Below, piece after piece: positions 37,208-49,910 of a stretch of DNA of 64,000 nucleotides. Under the pieces are notes generated by a model. The model made no database searches, had not been told where the DNA came from, and saw only the letters and a program-made list of their open reading frames with translations. The stretch is from Silene latifolia (lineage: Eukaryota > Streptophyta > Magnoliopsida > Caryophyllales > Caryophyllaceae). The position numbers and the translations under genes are program-made. Location of the stretch: assembly GCF_048544455.1 (NCBI RefSeq), contig NC_133531.1, forward strand, positions 62,534,099 to 62,598,098. Direction: 5' to 3'. Positions within the stretch are counted from its first letter, which is position 1; each line of letters starts with the position of its first letter.

Positions 37208-38344
37208 TGTTGATTACACCAAAGAAAGATTGAAATCTTCAATTTTTAGTTATGCCCAAATCGACTTAAGATGAAAGAATGTTGCTTTGTATCTTAAAAA
37301 TCGACTCAAAGGTTGAAGATTTTGGTGTTTATATCAATTGTTGTTGTAAAAGGAGTGATTAATTTTTGTTGTGAGGAAGTTTGGATTTGATTTTGTTGAA
37401 TTTGGTTGAGGAAATTTGGTTTTGTTGATGTAGAGGATGAGGGTTTTATGGGCTTTTTGGGTAGTGGGTAGTGTTTGAATGTAGAAGAAATGAAAATGAA
37501 TGAGGGAAAGGGGTTTAAGAGACCCGTTATATTTGAAATAGCAGTAGGGACGAGCAGACCAAGGGCTGGGACACTCGGATTCTTCGTGTTTTGCCCCAGG
37601 AAATGACGCCACAGGACGAGCGTCTTTAAGCAAAGACGAGCGGATTCTTCCATTTGAGACGAGCGTCTTCCTGCACGGACACTCGGATTTTGTTACAGGG
37701 TGATTCTTTAAATTTCAACAGCAGAAAGACGAGCGTCTTCTCGGTAAGACGAGCGTCCAGAATCAGACGAGCGGATTCTCAATTGGGACGCTCAGATTCT
37801 GTGACATACCATTTTTTTGAAATCTACAGCTCTGCCAGACGGGCGGCTGGTGACATAGGACGCTCGGATTCTTCAGGACGAGCGGATTCTCCTTTTGGCC
37901 GCTCGGATTCTTCCTTGACCACACGGATTCAGGTTCATCCGTGGTTACTGCATAACCCGTAACATTTTCATTCTTCAATTCTCGTGTTCTTCATTGTAGG
38001 GGCACTACGAAGGCATGAATAGCCTAGGCAATTGCTATCCCCACACTAAGTCAAAACACTACACATCAATAAAATCATCAGTCCCTCCCTCACTTCTCTC
38101 AAAAATGATGAATATCTTGATCAAGGCACAAAAATATGAATCCAAAAATGCAATGTAAAAATTGAAATGCAAGTTAGGGAGTTAGAATATTTACAAATGG
38201 TGTTTTAGGGAGGAATCCACCAAACTCTCATCCAATGTGAGATGTCAAAGGGGGCATGTTCAAGGTGTTGTTGATGTTACTTAACACCTTGAAGAAGTAG
38301 TCGAAAGCTTGTTCATTATCATGATAAAGATCCTCAATAGATCT
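37208..38344 (-). other. Spacer of D unit 2 with motif cluster
   Basis: Matches 27458-28603; the GACGAGCG/GACGCTCGG cluster lies at 37545-37940. No gene seen; RT and integrase are absent as in unit 1. Confidence 0.75.
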
Positions 38345-40777
38345 TTACACTTGTTGTTCTCCATGATGGTCTTGGTTCATAGCATTACCAATATAGAGAT
38401 TGAATATCCCTTCGAACTCATCATCCCAAAGACCGCAAACTTCGTCTACTTGATCATTAAAAATTTCTTGAGTTGATAGAGACAACTCTCCTTCTTTCTT
38501 GTTTTGGCCAATGAGGCCATCCTGTTCACTTGTCATGGGTGAGCTTTTCAAGCTCTCTTTGTTGCTATTATCTTGCTCTTTTGATGGAGCATTATCAACT
38601 TTCTTCTTCCATTGGAATTCCGACTTCTTCCTATCATCCTTCCGGCTATAGTGATCAACCATAAAGCATGGTTCATGCAAACGGGGAGCTCTCATGGTCT
38701 TGTCAAGATTGACAGTTATGGTCTCGTCTCCTACTTCTAGAGTAAGCTCTCCGTGCTTCACATCTATCACCGCACCCGCGGTGTGCAAGAAAGGTCTACC
38801 AAGGATGATCGGAATATTGGAGTCTTCTTCCATGTCAGCAATGACAAAGTCCACCGGGATGAAGAATTTGCCGATTCTCACTGGAACATCTTCCCATATC
38901 CCTAACGGTGTCTTCGTCGATCTATCGGCCATTTGGAGTGTGATGTTGGTACATTTAAGCTCTCCCATCCCTAGCCTTTTACTAACCGAATACGGCATAA
39001 CACTCACGCTTGCTCCTAGATCACACAAAGCCTTGTTGATCGTGGTGTCGCCAATGGTACACGGTATTGAGAAGCTTCCCGGGTCTTTAAGTTTCGGAGG
39101 TGAACTCCCTTGAAGGATTGCACTACTCACCATAGTGAAGGCGATAGTTTCAAGCTTCCGGATCGACTTCTTTTTCGTAAGGATGTCCTTCATGTACTTT
39201 GCATAGGCCGGCACGTGATTGATTAATTCCGTGAAAGGAATCTAGACTTCCAAATTCTTCACAATTTCCATAAATTTTCCAAGTTGGTCATCAAACTTAG
39301 GCTTTGCTTGACGACTTGGGAATGGAAGTCTAATCATAATGGGCTCCTTCTCCTTGGCCTTCTCTTCACTTTTCTTTGAAACTTCTTCTTTTGTTGGTTC
39401 TCCGTCCTTAGAGTTTTGCACAACTTCTTCTTTGTCACTAGCTTCCACAACTTCATCCTCAACTTGCTTCTTTGGTCCTTCATATCTCGTACCACTCCTC
39501 AAGTGAATGGCACTAACCGTTTCATGTCTTGGGGGATTACTTTGAGGTGGTAATTGCCCTTTTTGTCTTTGAGAGTTTGAAGATGCTAGTTGGGTCAATT
39601 TGGTTTCCAACATTTTTGTGTGGGCTAGGATGTTGTTGATGGTGATGTCCTTTGCTTGGCTATCTTTTTGCATTTGAGTGAAAAATTCTTGTTGATTCTT
39701 TTGCATTTGGAGGACCGCTTTTTGAACATCAAAACCTTGGTCATTTTGTTGATTGTATGGAGTTTGATTTTGGTAACCTTGGTTTTGGTTGAAAAAGGGT
39801 ATTTGGTTTTGGTTTCTCATGGGAGGTGGGGTGTATGTTTGTTGAGGGTTTTGAATATTTTGGCTTTTGTATGAGAGATTTGGGTGGAATTTGGTGTTTT
39901 CATTGTAATAATTGGAATAAGGGGTACCACTCTTGTATGCTTGAAAAGAATTCACTTGTTCATTTGTTCCCCTACATTCACTTTGGTCATGTCCCAAAGT
40001 TCCACAATTCTCACATATCCCACTTGGGATTGATGAAGATGCTACCATGGCATTAACATGATGATTTGGTTATTTTGAGGCTTCTTCAAGTTTAGCCATA
40101 GTCTTTTCAAACTTCAAGTTAATGGTATCAATATGAGCACTAAGTTGAGCACCCAATTGAGTAATAGAGTCCACTTCATGCTTTTCTCCTCTAGTAGCCT
40201 TGCGAGGTCTACTATATTGTGAATTATGGACCGCCATTTCCTCAATCTTGTTCCAAGTTCGATTATCGTCAACTTCGGTGAACATACCATTTGATCCCAT
40301 GTTGAGAATGTTTATTGAGTTTTCATAAAGACCATTCCAAAATTGTTGTACCAAGAACCACTCGCTAAGTCCATGATGAGGACATGAGCGACAAATTCCT
40401 TTGAACCGCTTCCAAGCTTCATACAAAGATTCTTCATCCCTTTGCTTAAAACCCGTAATTTGAGTTCTTAGCATGTTAGTCTTTTCCGGAGGGTAGAACT
40501 TTTTGTAGAAAGCTAGAGCCAACTTCTTCCAAGAGTCAATTCCAAGGGTAGCCTTATCAAGGCTTTTCAACCATTGTTTTGCGGTGCCGATTAGAGAAAA
40601 AGGAAATAAGACCCATCGAATTTGGTCTTGAGTCACACCGGTTTGTGAAATCGCATCACAATAGTCACAAAAAGACTCAATGTGGGAGTGAGGGTCTTCA
40701 CTAGGCATCCCCCCAAATTGGCTTCTTTTGACTAATTGGATAAATGCGGATTTTGCAATGAAATTTCCGGTTAAGTG
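38345..40777 (-). pseudogene. gag-protease of D unit 2 (part right of the spacer)
   Basis: Same protein as 28604-31767, without the MITE, so the protease DLGASVSVMP and IILGRPFLHTAGA parts are joined in one frame (38345-39214). Lesions differ from unit 1: TAG near 39242 where unit 1 has TCG, and TAA near 40070 where unit 1 has TCA. The C run near 40710 is one base longer than in unit 1. The N-terminal part is displaced to 49496-49786 by the C2 insertion at 40778. Confidence 0.85.
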
Positions 40778-42033
40778 TGTTGGGAAATGTGTCCTCAACA
40801 ATAGTGCGATTACATGATTTAAATATCATTATTAAATCTCATTTTAAAGAATACAATTGGGAAGTATTTATACTGTCAACTGGTCAACATATATCGGTAA
40901 TGATTGGTGACTAGAGTTTGACATTCGTCGTGCGACGGTGGTGATCAGTTGACCCCCTAGGTCATACCTATAGGGCAACACTCTTAATTGATTATTTAAT
41001 TAATTGTATAACGTTACGAGTTAATTAAATTACTTGAAAAATTGACGGACGATTTTGGAAGTAAAATTTACGTATCAAATTGAAATGTGATTAAATGAGA
41101 TACGGTCTGAGTAATCGAATTGTATCATTACTCGGATGAAATTATTGTTTAAAGAAACAATCGGAATTGAATGAATTATTATAAATACAATCTGTTGTGA
41201 TTTATAAATTGGTAAAATATTTTGGCACAAGTAATTATGAAATTACTAAGTCGATTTTTGTATGTGACGTATTTTTATTAATACGTTGATTTTTAATATG
41301 TTAAAAATACATAACAAATTTATGTGACATATGACATGTGACATAAGACAAAATTGACAAAAATAATATGGATCCCATATTATAAGTGGACCAAAATATG
41401 GAGGGATTATGGTGATTAAATTATGTTTAATAATTTAAGTGGAGACAATATGATGACACTACCTACTCCTAGCCTTGCATACCTATTCTCTTGGTTAGAG
41501 AATCATGCCCATGCATAGGCTAACCAATCCCTCCCCCACCGGTTTTACCAAGACCATTTAGAGAGTTTTTCTTCTCTAATTTTTCATTCCTTGAAAATAG
41601 ATAATTTCTAGTGTAAGAAATTAATTTCCTCTCTACATTTTATGAGAAATTAGAGAGATAAAACACTCCAAAATTCCCTTACTCTTGACCGAATATTCAA
41701 GAGCACAAACAATATTTTTGGGTCATTTTTCTACAAGAATTAATATTATCTAGTACTCATAATATTAATTCTAATTAAGAGAAAGCCTTGGGTATAAAGC
41801 TTAGGGAGAGATCCTACACTTGGATCTTGGTTCATCCATAAGGAAAGCTCAAGAACAAAAGAAAAGGAGAATTCTTTTGTGCCCATAAAACCGATACATC
41901 CAATGTAAGAATATGATTTCTTTCTCATTTTATTAATTAGTTTGCATGCATAAAATCCTTATTTAATTTTATGACGAATTAAATTAAACATATATGAGTA
42001 TGTTAGTATGTATATAGATCTATATTTCCTTCA
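40778..42033 (+). repeat. 5' LTR of C2
   Basis: TGTTGGGAAATG...CCTTCA, 1256 bp. Confidence 0.94.
40875..40953 (+). promoter_or_regulatory. LTR stem-loop, C2 5' LTR
   Basis: GTCAACTGGTC pairs with GATCAGTTGAC (one G.T pair). TTTAAATAT at about 40819 may be the TATA element. The inner stem is weaker than in C1: the arm that should pair with GGTAATG is shortened near 40920. Confidence 0.6.
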
Positions 42034-42052
42034 ATCGGTATCAGAGCCACGG
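42034..42052 (+). promoter_or_regulatory. Primer-binding site of C2
   Basis: ATCGGTATCAGAGCCACGG directly after the 5' LTR; initiator-Met type. Confidence 0.88.
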
Positions 42053-43784
42053 TTGTTTGCATGCAAATTGGTTAAAAGTTTTTCCGAGTTATATGAATAA
42101 CAAATAAAACTTGTAAAATTTGTGTTATTATGATATATCACGAAATTATTACATGCATGTTAATATTTCTGGTCCTAAAATGTTTTAGGATATTTTGGTT
42201 AATTTTTCGGATTTTTATTGTTCATAATTTACAATAATGGCATTTAAATGTGATTTTATGAGTAAAAATGTCATTTTTGGTCTAAAATTAGCTATACTTC
42301 GAATTTTTACTTGGTTTTTGGATATGTTGTTACATATATGATTTTGAGATAACCTGCAAATTTTCATAATTTTTGGACTTGTTATGCTCGAAAAATGAAT
42401 TTTTCATTATTAAATACGGATTTAAGAGAAAAATAGGTTAATATGAGTTAAATTTCGAATCTGATCATAGAAAATTAATATGTTGTCACATGCAATTTTA
42501 CAAGATGTGTGTAAAATAATTGGCTATAAAGAAGTCTTTTAGCATGATTTATGAATTTTTGAAGAAAAATAGCATAAATAGTGACATTATTAGTGAAAAA
42601 TTAATAAAACATAATCTATGACTTAGGAAAAACGTCTAATGTTGCATTTTATTATATTTTTCAGATCTAAAATTGAAAAATTAATGAAAATAATTTTTCC
42701 ATGTTTTTATGATTATTTTATTAAAATCGATAAACCGCAACATTGTTTTTCCGGAAAAATTTCGAAATTTTAACCTAATATTTTGATCATTATGAGTGTC
42801 ATGGAAACTTTCCAGAATGTTCATGAGTTTAAATTTCAAATTTTGAATTTATTTGAAATTTTGTGGCTTATTTGAAGTTTAATAGCTTGTTTTTGTAATT
42901 TTTAGTCCATTTATGAACAATTTTATAAGATATGGGTTAATTATGGTCAAATTATTAGTGAAGACTATATTTTGAGTCCTAAGAGGTTAGGGTAATTAAC
43001 TTATGCATAAATATGAGTTTATGTAATTTTTGTGATTATAAAACGTTGAAATCACGCAAATCCGTAAAAACCGAGTAATATATGATATTGGCTATTTAAA
43101 GGCGATTTAGCATAAAATTGAGCATGTTCATACATATTATAATGCTGCATTTTACTTTATGATTGTCATAATTTTAATTTATGTAATTTTGAATTATGTA
43201 ATTTTACTTAGTATGGCCTTAGATTTTAATTGGTATTTCCCGAAATGTATGGGAATATCGATTCGGTTGTAATTTTTATTGTGATCTCGTATCACCGTTT
43301 TGTAATTTAATAGATTTATTTTATTTTAGTTACAAATGTATAATAGGAAATTATGTAATTTGTTATGTAATTTTATTCATTCCGGAGTTCCAAAAGACGG
43401 ATTACTTCAAGAATGGCGATACATAAAGACGGTGTTACCTCGAGATGCGTGTCACAACCGAAGTTCAAGGGACCAATGGAGTTGGTTTCCGAATATGTAA
43501 TAGTTAAAGAGTTTTTCTTTTTTAGGAAAGGCCATACTAGGATTTATTTATCTTTTTGCTTGCATTTTATTTTATGTCACATGCATCGCTAAATCGCCAT
43601 AACTAAACATGCATTGTCATTTTATCGAGTTTATCGACCGTGTCAATTAAAATTATCGTAGTTCACCGCTTTAGTTCACTTAAAACGTGATAGATAATAA
43701 ATTGACATGACCTCTCGCTAAAACAATTAATTGAGACATAGCCTTACCAAATAGTAGAAACCATGAAAACCTATTTCGCGAGGG
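42053..43784 (+). other. Untranslated leader of C2
   Basis: AT-rich, no coding potential; conserved with 6571-8296 of C1. Confidence 0.7.
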
Positions 43785-44170
43785 AGTGCGCTCGGCCCCA
43801 CCGGGGTACAAACCTTGTTACGTAGGGGAAGTGGGTGATGAATGTTAATCCACCGAATTCATGTCGATAAGGGATGTATCGGCCACACCGTGCCCAAGTT
43901 AACGTGGGTTTGGATCATGGACACATTTATTCGAAATTTGGATTGAACTCAACAAAAGTATTTGATAAGGGATGTATCGGCCCCACCGTGCCCTTGTCGA
44001 TGTGTTTTGGGCTAAAGATAATTGTTAATATAATATTATCGACCGAGAGTTCTAAAAGTAGAATCGATTAAACGTTAATCCACCGAGTTATATTGATGAA
44101 GGATGTATCGGCCCCACCGTGCCTAAATCGATATGAATTTGGGTCTTGGAATCATTTATCATAGTTGGGT
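43785..44170 (+). repeat. Leader repeat modules of C2
   Basis: GGGATGTATCGGCC(A/C)CACCG recurs near 43869, 43968 and 44100; a related CTCGGCCCCACCGGGG lies near 43792. They match the C1 modules at 6180-6570. Confidence 0.8.
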
Positions 44171-47100
44171 AGAGGTCACTATGTAAATGCTATACTTGTT
44201 TACAAGTATTAATATAACGATAAATGTTTTGTTTTCCACTATTCCGTTATCATATTGTTCTATTTCTTTACCACAATTCATATACGATATCATTTCGTTT
44301 TTGATTCAAATCTCCATTAAAATATCGTAACTAAAGACAAATATGAGTTTGCTTCTAAAACCTCAAATGAACCATTGCTAAGGATCTCTTGTAAAGAGTA
44401 TAGATTAAAGTTATTCATTATCAAACAGGTTTTGATTCTTGACTAACACATCTACTTGCAATGGATTGTTTTTTCCATGTACTTAAATGCATTAAGTACA
44501 TCGAAGCGATAAAATTGTTTTGGTAATTAGTTTTGTCAAGAATTCGTAATTGACCAAAATAACGCAACCACTTCAATGAAAGTTTTTAAGACTAAACGAA
44601 CAAATGAAGAGTAATCTTCATGAATTCAATTTTGCTTCTCAAAGCAAAGACTCATTGAAATGAGTGGGAGCATTCTCTTAAACCGTTAAGATGAGAACGA
44701 GGTTCAAGAAGTAAAGATAATAATGGAATTGATACTAGGTAATGTTAAAGGTAAAGTTGTTGAGAATGACGATACTAAACCTATCAATCCCGACCGATAT
44801 AGTTTCCATTGTCTTAAATGTTGGACACGAGAAAGGAAACTACCCCAAATTATTGAAGAATCAACAAGTTAGTTGTGGGACATCTAATGGGACCTTCTTC
44901 TTTAAATGTTTATTTGATTAGACATAAAATTTTGCTAATACTACTTCGTCAATATTAGAAACCAATGGAGGTTTTCATCATTGTACTTGATACATAGGAT
45001 AATTAGAATATGACGACTAGCAACAATGAAGTTGAGAGATAGAGTAATTGTGTACTCAATCTAGTTTTTGGATTTAAAGTGGTACTTAATTGTGACTATT
45101 AAGTGCATAAACTCTAATAAGAATATAAACTTGTTAAGAGACAAAAGAGGTTTTCACTTTTGTGACCCTATACACCACGATTTGATGAATGGCTAGCCCA
45201 TTATCAAGGTGATTATATTCTAAACCAAACTAGAATGACATATCATGTAGATGATGTAAGATTCAAATTGGTAACCCAAGATTAAACCTTAAAAGTTGGA
45301 ATAATGAACGCAAAGAGTTATCGAGTACTCTTGAAACCATTAGATCGTTAATGGTATATGCGTATCTTGTATTCAAAGCAAGATGTCTCGTGCCTTTTGG
45401 TTGAAAATCATCAATCCAAAATAAGTTGATCATTTTCTTTTACCAACGATTTAAGTTGACGCTAATATGTTCACTTAATAAGGTAAATAGAGAAATCTTT
45501 GAAGAATTTCAAAGAGTTCAAGGAATCACGATTTAATCGTGATGGGATTATCAAAGTGAAGACTTTGATGTAAGCCAAAGGAAATGTGATATAGTATCAC
45601 AAGTTAATCTCTCTTATCACGCATTATGGAATAATGTGTGGTTGAATAAGAAATCAAACGCTATTCGATATGGTTTGGACTTCAATCAAGTTACTTTGAG
45701 TTACTTGATCCTTTTGGGGATTTTATCATTTTTGTCTAAATTATTTTTCCACTAAATCGAATCATATGAGATATGAAATGGTAAAAGTACCATGTTTGTA
45801 AGTTTTCACAAGAAACAAATGCTCATTTTTCTAGTTCCATTATCACGAGTACGACGGGTTTGCGGCTCGTGAGGCTGTCTTTCTAAAATTACAAGTTTAT
45901 TTCTAGAAGACAGAGTGGGAGAAATTATTCAAGAGCCACAAAGAATGCCACAAAGAATGTTATGTCGCAAGAAACTGGTCTTTCTTGGCTACATGAGACG
46001 TTTTGTGTAAGACGTTGTTTCTTCAAAACCTAGGAGGTTAAATTCGTCACTTGTTAAAAATGATGAATTTATGCTGCTTTTAAGAAAGTAAAGAGCTTAT
46101 AACTTACAAAAGAAATTGTTTGATTCAAGTTGATTACTTCTGGAAAGTAATCAACAAATGACTTACATAAGAGTGTTTAAGTCACAACTCAATACAAGGC
46201 TTAGAGCCATGACAATCCGAAATAAAAGGCTTGATTAGTGACAAAGGGTTTTGCACTAATAAAGAGATATTTCAAAGCAAGATTGGCTGCAAAGGGTTTT
46301 GCACTAATTGAAATGCTTAAGTCTATTTGGATCTTCTTAGGGATTGTGTTTCATTACGAGGTTATGAAATACATAGCGAGTGAATCTAAACCCACTTCTT
46401 CAATAGAAGAAATGTATTCAATACATGTCTTGAATTTAGTAGATTCTTGCAATTCTAAGATAATGTGAAACTTAAGAGAGGGTCTTAAGTAGGACATCAA
46501 TGAGTTAGAATCAACATTTTGATCATGTGATAAAACATTTCTCGATAAGTCGAGAAGTTGTGTTTATACATGAAGTTTAGTGGGAGTTACGGAAATTTTA
46601 ATTAGTCCGATATGTGGATGACATATTGATCATTGAGAATGATTTAAGACTTTTGGAGTATTATAATACATCTTGAATATCCGGTTTTATGAAGATAAAT
46701 CCACATGATATTAGCATCAGTAAGAAGTCTTATGTTGATAAGATTCATGACTAGTTCAATTAATTTGAACATATTTGATTGATTCCATTTGCTTCCGCTG
46801 CCGAATCAATTAAAAGATAATGATGTATAACACTTCATATACTTTGAGTATGATGAATTGTTTTCAAAATCGAATTTAAGTAATCTTTATCAAGTAAGTC
46901 ATGAAGATTACCCTTAAGTGCTTGCAGAAGCATTAAGGAAGTAAAGCAAAGTGTTTATGATGCAATTTTGTGTAAGGGTATTACACAAGTGACAATTGAC
47001 AATTGAGATTGCGCATGGTTTCCGACAAAACCATAATCAAAACACATTAGGATGGTTAAGATACCATTGTGGCAATATTAATTAAGAAGTAGATTTTCTA

Positions 47101-47400
47101 GAATCGTTCTACGCAATAAAGAACAATGAGAGATATTTATAACGGAAATTGAGTACACTTGCAATCATGGGATGTGGAAGAAGGAAGAGTCCCGCACACT
47201 GCGAAAACAGTGGGAGCTGTTCTAAGGATAGAAGGCCTATGTCTTGATTGGATCTCGACACGTACTCAGAAAGTTTTGTGATGCAAATGTATACATTACA
47301 AAGGAAAACGAGTATGTAGTGAGGTTGAGTAAGGTACAAGAGATTGATAAAACCTACTAACCAAAGCCTTCTCAAAGGCTAAACATGATGAGTCATGTCA
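44171..47400 (+). pseudogene. Decayed copia gag-pol of C2
   Basis: Landmarks in order: a CCHC-knuckle remnant (FHCLKCW... near 44810), a remnant of the integrase C-terminal AAREAVFL segment (near 45865), the RT block at 46238-46468 (KGFALIEMLKSIWIFLGI), YVDD at 46611-46622, and an RNase H end resembling DPLTKALPKAKHD near 47350. All are separated by stops and shifts. The order confirms copia and plus orientation. No product is possible. Confidence 0.75.
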
Positions 47401-48206
47401 TTTCAATTGAATTGAAATGAACAACTACGTACAAGATCAAATTAGATTATAGAACATGAAATAGCAATCAGGCATTGACTATTCATATGTGATAATCGCA
47501 TTTGTCGTTCGAGTTTTACTTTAAAACTCTTTTATTATACTTTTTTACATCCAAACGGGTTGTAGAGACAATTGAACCCCGTTAAAGTGAACACGGATTA
47601 GCATTGTATTTGCCCATAGTCACTTGTATGAGGTGACGTCTCGAAGTGACTAGAGTGTGATGCGATTGATGGCAAGTTCAAGTGCCATACAGTCATGTGA
47701 GATGACTAGTCGATCACATAGGCAGATGTTAGGAACACCTTGTCGGGCCTTATGACCGCTTATAGAGTTCTGGCAAATTTATATAGCCTGGTCGTGGCGA
47801 GAGCTGCTATAGTATTCTAATGAGTCGATTCTTTTGACTAAAGACTATTCACCTAAGATGGCACAGTTTCAGATTAACTTTGATTTGTGTTACTACGACC
47901 TTCGTAAATGGGGTCAAATGGGCATATTTTGGGTTATGATGGCTGTGGCTAGTCGAAGGGAATGAGTGCGATAGGAATTGTCCATCCCCTTGTCAGGGTT
48001 AAAACAATATCTCAGGGCCACTCGAGGAGTAATGAACTGGAAATGCGTGGCCACGCTCGGAAAGTATCTATGATAGATAAGTCCGGTCAATCAGTTATTC
48101 TCCAGATCGAGGAAACCACTCTCGATATGATCACTTGCAAGTACGACCTGAAAGACACCTTGCATTGAGTGGGAGATAGTAATAGGACAAGAGAATTGGT
48201 AACGCA
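47401..48206 (+). other. 3' untranslated part of C2
   Basis: Matches 2116-2900 of C1 in reverse orientation. No gene seen. Confidence 0.7.
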
Positions 48207-48231
48207 CACTTGTCGAGGACAAGTGGGAGAT
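48207..48231 (+). promoter_or_regulatory. Hairpin and polypurine tract of C2
   Basis: CACTTGTC (48207-48214) pairs with GACAAGTG (48218-48225), running straight into AAGTGGGAGAT and the 3' LTR. Confidence 0.75.
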
Positions 48232-49490
48232 TGTTGGGAAATGTGTCCTCAACAATAGTGCGATTACATGATTTAAATATCATTATTAAATCTCATTTTA
48301 AAGAATACAATTGGGAAGTATTTATATCTTGTCAATTGGTCAACATATATCGGTAATGATTGGTGACTAGAGTTTGACATTGTCGTCGTGCGACGGTGGT
48401 GATCGATTGACCCCTAGGTCATACCTATAGGGCAACACTCTTAATTGATTATTTAATTAATTGTATAACGTTACGAGTTAATTAAATTACTTGAAAAATT
48501 GACGGACGATTTTGGAAGTAAAATTTACGTATCAAATTGAAATGTGATTAAATGAGATACGGTCTGAGTAATCGAATTGTATCATTACTCGGATGAAATT
48601 ATTGTTTAAAGAAACAATCGGAATTGAATGAATTATTATAAATACAATCTGTTGTGATTTATAAATTGGTAAAATATTTTGGCACAAGTAATTATGAAAT
48701 TACTAAGTCGATTTTTGTATGTGACGTATTTTTATTAATACGTTGATTTTTAATATGTTAAAAATACATAACAAATTTATGTGACATATGACATGTGACA
48801 TAAGACAAAATTGACAAAAATAATATGGATCCCATATTATAAGTGGACCGAAATATGGAGGGATTATGGTGATTAAATTATGTTTAATAATTTAAGTGGA
48901 GACAATATGATGACACTACCTACTCCTAGCCTTGCATACCTATTCTCTTGGTTAGAGAATCATGCCCATGCATAGGCTAACCAATCCCTCCCCCACCGGT
49001 TTTACCAAGACCATTTAGAGAGTTTTTCTTCTCTAATTTTTCATTCCTTGAAAATAGATAATTTCTAGTGTAAGAAATTAATTTCCTCTCTACATTTTAT
49101 GAGAAATTAGAGAGATAAAACACTCCAAAATTCCCTTACTCTTGACCGAATATTCAAGAGCACAAACAATATTTTTGGGTCATTTTTCTACAAGAATTAA
49201 TATTATCTAGTACTCATAATATTAATTCTAATTAAGAGAAAGCCTTGGGTATAAAGCTTAGGGAGAGATCCTACACTTGGATCTTGGTTCATCCATAAGG
49301 AAAGCTCAAGAACAAAAGAAAAGGAGAATTCTTTTGTGCCCATAAAACCGATACATCCAATGTAAGAATATGATTTCTTTCTCATTTTATTAATTAGTTT
49401 GCATGCATAAAATCCTTATTTAATTTTATGACGAATTAAATTAAACATATATGAGTATGTTAGTATGTATATAGATCTATATTTCCTTCA
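48232..49490 (+). repeat. 3' LTR of C2
   Basis: 1259 bp, nearly identical to 40778-42033. Confidence 0.94.
48331..48411 (+). promoter_or_regulatory. LTR stem-loop, C2 3' LTR (variant arms)
   Basis: GTCAAT pairs with ATTGAC, against GTCAAC/GTTGAC in the 5' LTR: both arms changed together. Confidence 0.55.
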
Positions 49491-49495
49491 AAGTG

Positions 49496-49910
49496 TTGTG
49501 GTGTGGGAGTTCCATTGGGTAGGTTCTCCTCGGTTGGTACGGAATGTGATGAGAATTTAGGCATTGTGGGTTGATTTTATGTTGGATTTTGTGTAGGGTT
49601 CTCCTCACCTTCTCTTGCAAAAGGGTTGATGAACTCAATATTATTTGGTTGAATATCTACAACCTCACCAATACCTCTCAAAGTACCTCTAGCAAGTCGT
49701 CTATTGTTTGTCAAAGTTCTTTCAATTTCGTGATCAATGGGTAACAAGTTACCTTGTGATCTTCTAGAATGCAAAATATCAAACAACTTGAAAACAATTA
49801 GAACAAACCTTGAGGAGTTTTACTTCCCCAAGGCAAAGAAAGACAAAACTAATAACAATCTAAGAAAATCAAATCAAGTTAACACCATCCCCGGCAACGG
49901 TGCCATTTTT
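49496..49910 (-). pseudogene. gag N-terminus and primer site of D unit 2
   Basis: The start of the gag displaced by C2. MFDILHSRR begins at 49786 and a TAA lies at 49577-49579, the same stop as in unit 1. The primer-binding site (GGCACCGTTGCCGGGG on the minus strand) is at 49889-49904, next to LTR-c. Confidence 0.85.

Larger units (their letters stand above)
40778..49490 (+). mobile_element. Copia-derived LTR retrotransposon 'C2', non-autonomous
   Basis: Complete element in D unit 2 gag. LTRs 40778-42033 and 48232-49490; perfect target duplication AAGTG (40773-40777 and 49491-49495). Met-tRNA primer site at 42034 and polypurine tract at 48221 give plus orientation. The LTR pair is nearly identical, apart from differences near 40870-40950, so the insertion is young. 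The inside has only decayed gag-pol, homologous to C1. Confidence 0.94.

Noticed and set aside
47109..47375. Minus-strand 88-codon frame in C2 with a hydrophobic look
   Set aside because: It lies opposite the RNase H remnant of the plus-strand element, and C1 has no counterpart.
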